From positions 1-10,821 of the forward strand of contig DAOTYB010000161.1 in NCBI GenBank assembly GCA_034435315.1: 10,821 nt of DNA. Direction: 5' to 3'. Positions 7,597 through 10,821 of this stretch are shown here, one piece after another; position 1 is the stretch's first letter; each line of letters opens with the position of its first letter. The translations under genes and the position numbers were made by a program. This stretch comes from VGOB01 sp034435315. GTDB taxonomy: Bacteria; Chloroflexota; Anaerolineae; UBA4142. Under the pieces are notes generated by a model. That model was not told the DNA's origin and made no database searches. It worked only from the letters and a program-made list of their open reading frames with translations.

Positions 7597-7636
7597 CCCA
7601 ACACGGCACAATCTCTGTTGGGCGATACGTACATTT
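7596..7636 (+). terminator. Hairpin after the membrane-protein gene, possible attenuator
   Basis: GCCCAACA (7596-7603) pairs perfectly with TGTTGGGC (7616-7623) around a 12-nt loop and begins at the last base of the stop codon. A TTTTT run comes about ten bases later, which is too far for a strong intrinsic terminator. It may reduce, rather than stop, transcription into the next gene. Confidence 0.4.
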
Positions 7637-7642
7637 TTCGTA

Positions 7643-7657
7643 ACTGCTCAGAGCAGT
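7643..7657. promoter_or_regulatory. Perfect 7-bp palindrome before the MutL-like gene
   Basis: ACTGCTC-A-GAGCAGT is a perfect inverted repeat with a one-base centre, 30 bases before the next start codon. The size and symmetry fit an operator for a dimeric regulator. A part-copy, CTGCTGAG, lies at 7672-7679. No clear promoter hexamers were found here. Confidence 0.35.
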
Positions 7658-7687
7658 CAAAGTTTGTGTCCCTGCTGAGTAGAGCCA

Positions 7688-9478
7688 ATGGCTGAACCTC
7701 AAAACATCGAGTCACTGCTCGTTGTAGACATTGGAAGCGTCACCACCAAAGTCGCGCTGGTCGATTTGGTGAACAATCAGCATCGCCTCATCAGTTTGGG
7801 TACGGCGGTGACCACGCGACACGCGCCCGAGGCGAATGTGCTCGTGGGCGTGTGCGATGCAATTCACCAAATTCAGGCGCGCACCGGGCGTCAACTCTTG
7901 ACCGACGCGCGCCAGTTGATTACCCCGGAACGTTCTCACTTGCAAGGCGTGGATGCTTTTGTGGCAGTGACGAGCGCGCCCGAGCCGTTGCGCGTGGCAT
8001 TGGTAGGCTTGAGTCGCTCGCTCAGTATCACCAGCGCACAGCGCGCCATCCAGAGCGCGCACGCGACGCTTGTCACGACGCTGGCACTCGACGAAAGTAT
8101 TGGACGCTGGGTGCCGGTGACAATCCCGCCGCCGCCCAATGCCGATTCGCAAACTCCGCGCACCGTCCTCGAAGACCCGCTGGTGCTGGCGGCGGAGGCA
8201 CTGGCGCGCGCACAGGTGGATGTAATCGTTCTCGTCGGTGGTGTGGATGGTGGAGCAACCACCGCCTTGTACGATATGACGAACCTTGTCGCCGCCGTGG
8301 TTGCCGCGCGCGAGGAAAGCGCGCGTCCACCAGTGATTTTCGCCGGCAACAGTGCCGCCCGCGCCGAGGTCGCCCAACGCATCGGACAAATCACACCGTT
8401 GCGTGTGGTGGACAATGTGCGCCCCACGCTGGAGAGTGAAAATCCACTCCCCTTGCAGCGCGAACTCGAAGCGCTCTACGATGAAAAGAAGATTCGCTGG
8501 ATGCCGGGTATTACCGATTTGACGAACTGGACAGCGTTGCCGATTCGTTCCAGCGCACACGCCTTTCACGATGTGATGCGCTATCTCGCGCGACGTTATG
8601 GCTTGCGCGTGCTGGGGGTGGACCTGGGCGCCAGTGCCACGACACTCGTGGCAGTGCATGGCGAGCAGATGCAAAGCATCCTCAGAGCCGATGTGGGATT
8701 GGGACACCACCTGGCACATCTCCTCGAGCGCATCCCTCTGGAGCAATGGCTTGCGTGGCTTCCTATCGAGATTCCTACGGAGGAAGCGTACGCCGCGTGG
8801 CTCAATCAATCGCTGTATGCGCGCACCTTGCCAACGACACGGCAAGAGGCATACTTGATGCACGCCGCGGCACGCGTGGCGCTTGCCACCGCCGCGCGTG
8901 ACCTCGCCACAGACGAATACGATTTGTTGGTGTGTAGCGGAGGTCTCTTTGCTTCCAATGTGAATCTCGGCGCGCTGGCACTCGTGGTACTCGATGCGCT
9001 GCAACCGCAGGGCGTCTTCTCGCTGGCAGTTGATACGTTTGGCCTGGTCCCGGCGCTGGGCGCGCTGGCATTACTGAATGCGCCAGCCGCCACAAGTGTT
9101 CTCGAACGCGATGGTTTGCTCACTCTGGGTTCAGTGATTGCGCTCCAGTCCAGACATCGCGACGGACAACTGGCGGCGCGCGTGCGCATTCAACCCACCA
9201 ACAGCGGTCCCATCAATCTCGAAGTGGCACACGGTTCATTGGAACTGGTGCCGATTTTGTTAGGGCAAAAAGCCGCACTCGAAGTGCGACTGTCAGGAAA
9301 AAGTCACCTCCAGAAAGCCAAACGCGGTGTCTTTCAGGCACACGTGGAAGGGGGCGCGCTCGGTGTGATTATTGACGCGCGCGGTCGCCCCATCACTTTG
9401 CCCGATGATCCCGAAAAACGTCGCACCAGGGTTCAACAATGGTACTGGGACTTGGGAGGAGAGATGGCCTATGGCTAG
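7688..9478 (+). CDS. Glutamate mutase MutL-family ASKHA protein
   Basis: This 596-aa protein belongs to the MutL/GlmL family, whose founding members are encoded with adenosylcobalamin-dependent glutamate mutase and are thought to act as ATP-using helper or reactivation factors. It shows a duplicated actin/Hsp70-like nucleotide-binding pattern: VDIGSVTTKV (about 13-22) and GGVDGG (184-189) in the first half, then VDLGASATT (311-319) and CSGG (416-419) in the second. About 120 beta-rich residues follow the second half, making it longer than my recollection of classical GlmL. No mutase subunit is encoded nearby, so another client or role is possible. The ATG at 7688 has only a weak ribosome binding site (GTAGAG upstream). 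The stop overlaps the next gene by eight bases. The family call is confident; a role in B12 chemistry is not. Confidence 0.88.
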   Translation: MAEPQNIESLLVVDIGSVTTKVALVDLVNNQHRLISLGTAVTTRHAPEANVLVGVCDAIHQIQARTGRQLLTDARQLITPERSHLQGVDAFVAVTSAPEPLRVALVGLSRSLSITSAQRAIQSAHATLVTTLALDESIGRWVPVTIPPPPNADSQTPRTVLEDPLVLAAEALARAQVDVIVLVGGVDGGATTALYDMTNLVAAVVAAREESARPPVIFAGNSAARAEVAQRIGQITPLRVVDNVRPTLESENPLPLQRELEALYDEKKIRWMPGITDLTNWTALPIRSSAHAFHDVMRYLARRYGLRVLGVDLGASATTLVAVHGEQMQSILRADVGLGHHLAHLLERIPLEQWLAWLPIEIPTEEAYAAWLNQSLYARTLPTTRQEAYLMHAAARVALATAARDLATDEYDLLVCSGGLFASNVNLGALALVVLDALQPQGVFSLAVDTFGLVPALGALALLNAPAATSVLERDGLLTLGSVIALQSRHRDGQLAARVRIQPTNSGPINLEVAHGSLELVPILLGQKAALEVRLSGKSHLQKAKRGVFQAHVEGGALGVIIDARGRPITLPDDPEKRRTRVQQWYWDLGGEMAYG

Positions 9479-10556
9479 CACGCCCCTCCCTGCGTTACCC
9501 CACACGCGTATCCTCAAGATGGCGCGCATCCGCCGCGAGCGTTTGTTGCCAGCACGCGGCATTGTGATGGTCACTGCCGGTAGCCGCGTCGGCGCACTGG
9601 ACGTAATCGGCAAAGTCACCAGCGCGACGCGCTTGCGCCCGGTGCCGGTGGCACGCTATTTACGCGCGCCAGAAAAAAATCTGGGAAAATATTTGCTCAA
9701 ACAGGTCGGAGAAGAGTTTGCCGAACGTGAAGTCATCGTCGCCAGATCCGAATGGTTTGGCTTGCTGCGTCGGCGCTATTACGCGCCGAGTGCCGGACGT
9801 CTTGCAGCAGTGCAAGGCGCGTGGATCGTTCTCGATCTCACCGATACGGACGTTGAACTGCGTGCCCTGTATCGTGGCACGGTAATCAATGTGATGGCGC
9901 GGCAAGGCGCCGTCATCGAAGCCACCGGCGCGTTAATCCAGGGAATGTGGGGAGCCGGCGGCGAGGGCTATGGCGTGTTGCGGCGAATGGTAGAACAGCC
10001 CGATGGTCGCGGGACCGAGGAGCAGATTGATGTCAGCGCGCGCGGCACCATCCTCATCGCGGGTGCAGGCATTACCGAGGGCGCGCTACGGCGCGCAGCC
10101 CAAGAGCGCGTCGCCGGGTTGATCACCGGCAGCCTGGCGCCACATCTGCGCCAACTCGTGGTGACCTTGCAAATTCCTACGCTGGTCACGGAAGGCTTTG
10201 GGGCGCGCCCAATGGCAACACCTATTTTCGATTTGCTGAACAGTCATATCGGCGAAGAAGCCGTCATCAACGCGCCCACCTCGCCGCGCAGTACAATGCG
10301 CCCCGAAGTGTTCATCCCCATTCTGGCAGGCACAGATACACGCACCGTCACACCGCCGCCTACTTTACTGACACAGGTGGGCGCGACGTTGCGCATACTC
10401 GGCGGCACGCGCAGTGGGCAAATCGGAACTCTTGTTGATACGCCAACTCTCCCGCGCCAGTTAGAAAGCGGCGCGCTGGCGCGTGGCGCCGAAGTTGCCT
10501 TTTCCGATGGCGCGCGCGTCTTTGTGCCGTTCGAAAATATGGAATTGATCGGCTGA
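9471..10556 (+). CDS. Partner of the MutL-like protein, with barrel-like and KOW-like segments
   Basis: This 361-aa soluble protein has no name I can assign. Residues about 27-60 and 103-155 have the Gly/Val-rich turns of a split barrel-sandwich (lipoyl-like) fold, with LPARG, GSRVGALDVIG, YYAPSAGRL and RGTVINVMARQGAVIEATG. The middle (about 190-285) alternates strands and helices around ILIAGAGITEGALRRA, VAGLITGSL and LVTEGFGARPMA, like a small alpha/beta binding domain. Near the C-terminus VGATLRILGGTRSGQIGTLV (303-322) fits the KOW pattern. The ATG at 9471 lies within ATGGCTAG, overlapping the previous stop by eight bases, with AGGAGA at 9457-9462 well spaced. The junction strongly suggests the two proteins act together. 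Function unknown; no catalytic motif is seen. Confidence 0.82.
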   Translation: MASTPLPALPHTRILKMARIRRERLLPARGIVMVTAGSRVGALDVIGKVTSATRLRPVPVARYLRAPEKNLGKYLLKQVGEEFAEREVIVARSEWFGLLRRRYYAPSAGRLAAVQGAWIVLDLTDTDVELRALYRGTVINVMARQGAVIEATGALIQGMWGAGGEGYGVLRRMVEQPDGRGTEEQIDVSARGTILIAGAGITEGALRRAAQERVAGLITGSLAPHLRQLVVTLQIPTLVTEGFGARPMATPIFDLLNSHIGEEAVINAPTSPRSTMRPEVFIPILAGTDTRTVTPPPTLLTQVGATLRILGGTRSGQIGTLVDTPTLPRQLESGALARGAEVAFSDGARVFVPFENMELIG

Positions 10557-10609
10557 CAAAATTTCGAATTGCCGATGAGTGATTCTGCGTAATTGCAAGC
10601 CTGTCTTTC

Positions 10610-10724
10610 GCACCTGACGAATCTTAGTAGGTGTGCAAAAGTCTTTTCCGCCATCGGAAGGTTACGATGCTCGTTGTTTCGCCATCGTTGTACGGGCAAA
10701 AAATCTTTGTAACCGTTCAGGTGC
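10610..10724. repeat. Structured intergenic element with nested inverted repeats
   Basis: No gene is visible after 10556. GCACCTGA (10610-10617) pairs with TCAGGTGC (10717-10724). Inside these, GGTTAC (10660-10665) pairs with GTAACC (10709-10714) and CGATG (10665-10669) with CATCG (10683-10687). A small hairpin TTCCG-CCAT-CGGAA spans 10646-10659. The nesting suggests a folded RNA or a small mobile palindromic repeat. Each arm is short, so part of this could be chance. Confidence 0.4.
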
Positions 10725-10804
10725 CATTGCGAGGAGCGTTTTTTGCGGCGAAGCAATCTCCGCGTTACGATCTGCGGTGGGCAACGTTGGGGATTGCTTC
10801 GCAG
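10725..10804. repeat. Dispersed-repeat-like inverted repeat
   Basis: GCGAAGCAATCTCC (10748-10761) and GGGGATTGCTTCGC (10789-10802) are inverted with 13 of 14 positions pairing. The preceding CATTGCGAGGAGCG and the GAAGCAATC core resemble a widespread bacterial intergenic repeat I recall from many environmental genomes. Only one copy lies in this window, so dispersal cannot be shown here. Confidence 0.55.
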
Positions 10805-10821
10805 AAATCGCTACTCAGAAA

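Noticed and set aside
7712..9004. A 430-aa open frame on the - strand opposite the MutL-like gene
   Set aside because: It lies wholly inside a gene with clear family motifs, its protein is rich in His, Arg and Cys without any domain pattern, and high GC content favours long antisense frames. The same holds for the 341-aa antisense frame in ftsH (714-1739).
9372..9470. Upstream extension of the 361-aa partner gene
   Set aside because: These 33 codons overlap the end of the MutL-like gene by more than 100 bases, while ATG 9471 has a good ribosome binding site and a typical 8-nt stop/start overlap.
1..10821. CRISPR array, transposase, phage or toxin-antitoxin genes
   Set aside because: No regularly spaced repeats, no DDE or integrase motifs and no toxin-like small gene pairs were seen on either strand.

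Overview
The window is a GC-rich bacterial chromosome segment with every recognisable gene on the + strand. Gene content suggests a Chloroflexota genome, probably Anaerolineae-like. The basis is FtsH followed by a tight run of a DUF6754-type membrane protein, two polytopic membrane proteins, a zinc-ribbon protein with repeated PDWL motifs, a MutL-family ASKHA protein and its overlapping partner. This placement is from memory of gene neighbourhoods and protein style; no database was searched.

Layout. Positions 1-431 hold no gene. They contain a perfect 17-bp inverted repeat inside a C-tract/G-tract block, a TATAAT box and a leader to ftsH. ftsH (432-2378) encodes a complete membrane AAA+ zinc protease. 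Two small single-helix membrane proteins follow closely (2403-2723 and 2707-3018) and may share its transcript. At 3019-3113 lies a near-consensus sigma-70-type promoter (TTGACG, 17 bp, TATAAT), preceded by a 9-bp direct repeat with a 23-bp period. It drives a small orphan gene (3114-3383) that ends in a possible terminator.

The second half is one compact, probably co-transcribed block, 3498-10556. Its order is: DUF6754-like membrane protein; 6-helix membrane protein; 681-aa protein with zinc ribbons, a PDWL array, a membrane helix, an outside domain and a second helix; 6-helix membrane protein; then, after a 91-bp gap with a hairpin and a palindrome, a 596-aa MutL-like protein and a 361-aa partner with barrel-sandwich-like and KOW-like segments. 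Junctions are overlaps or gaps of a few bases (1-nt gap, 7-nt gap, 4-nt ATGA overlap, 8-nt overlap), which suggests coordinated production.

How they may work together is inference. The first four genes look like parts of one envelope complex with a cytoplasmic zinc-ribbon/linear-motif arm. The last two look like a soluble nucleotide-binding protein and its partner. MutL-family proteins are associated with the adenosylcobalamin-dependent glutamate mutase, but no mutase subunit is encoded here, so the role may be different. This block is the best candidate for an undescribed system in the window. The end (10557-10821) holds structured intergenic DNA resembling dispersed repeats, with no gene.
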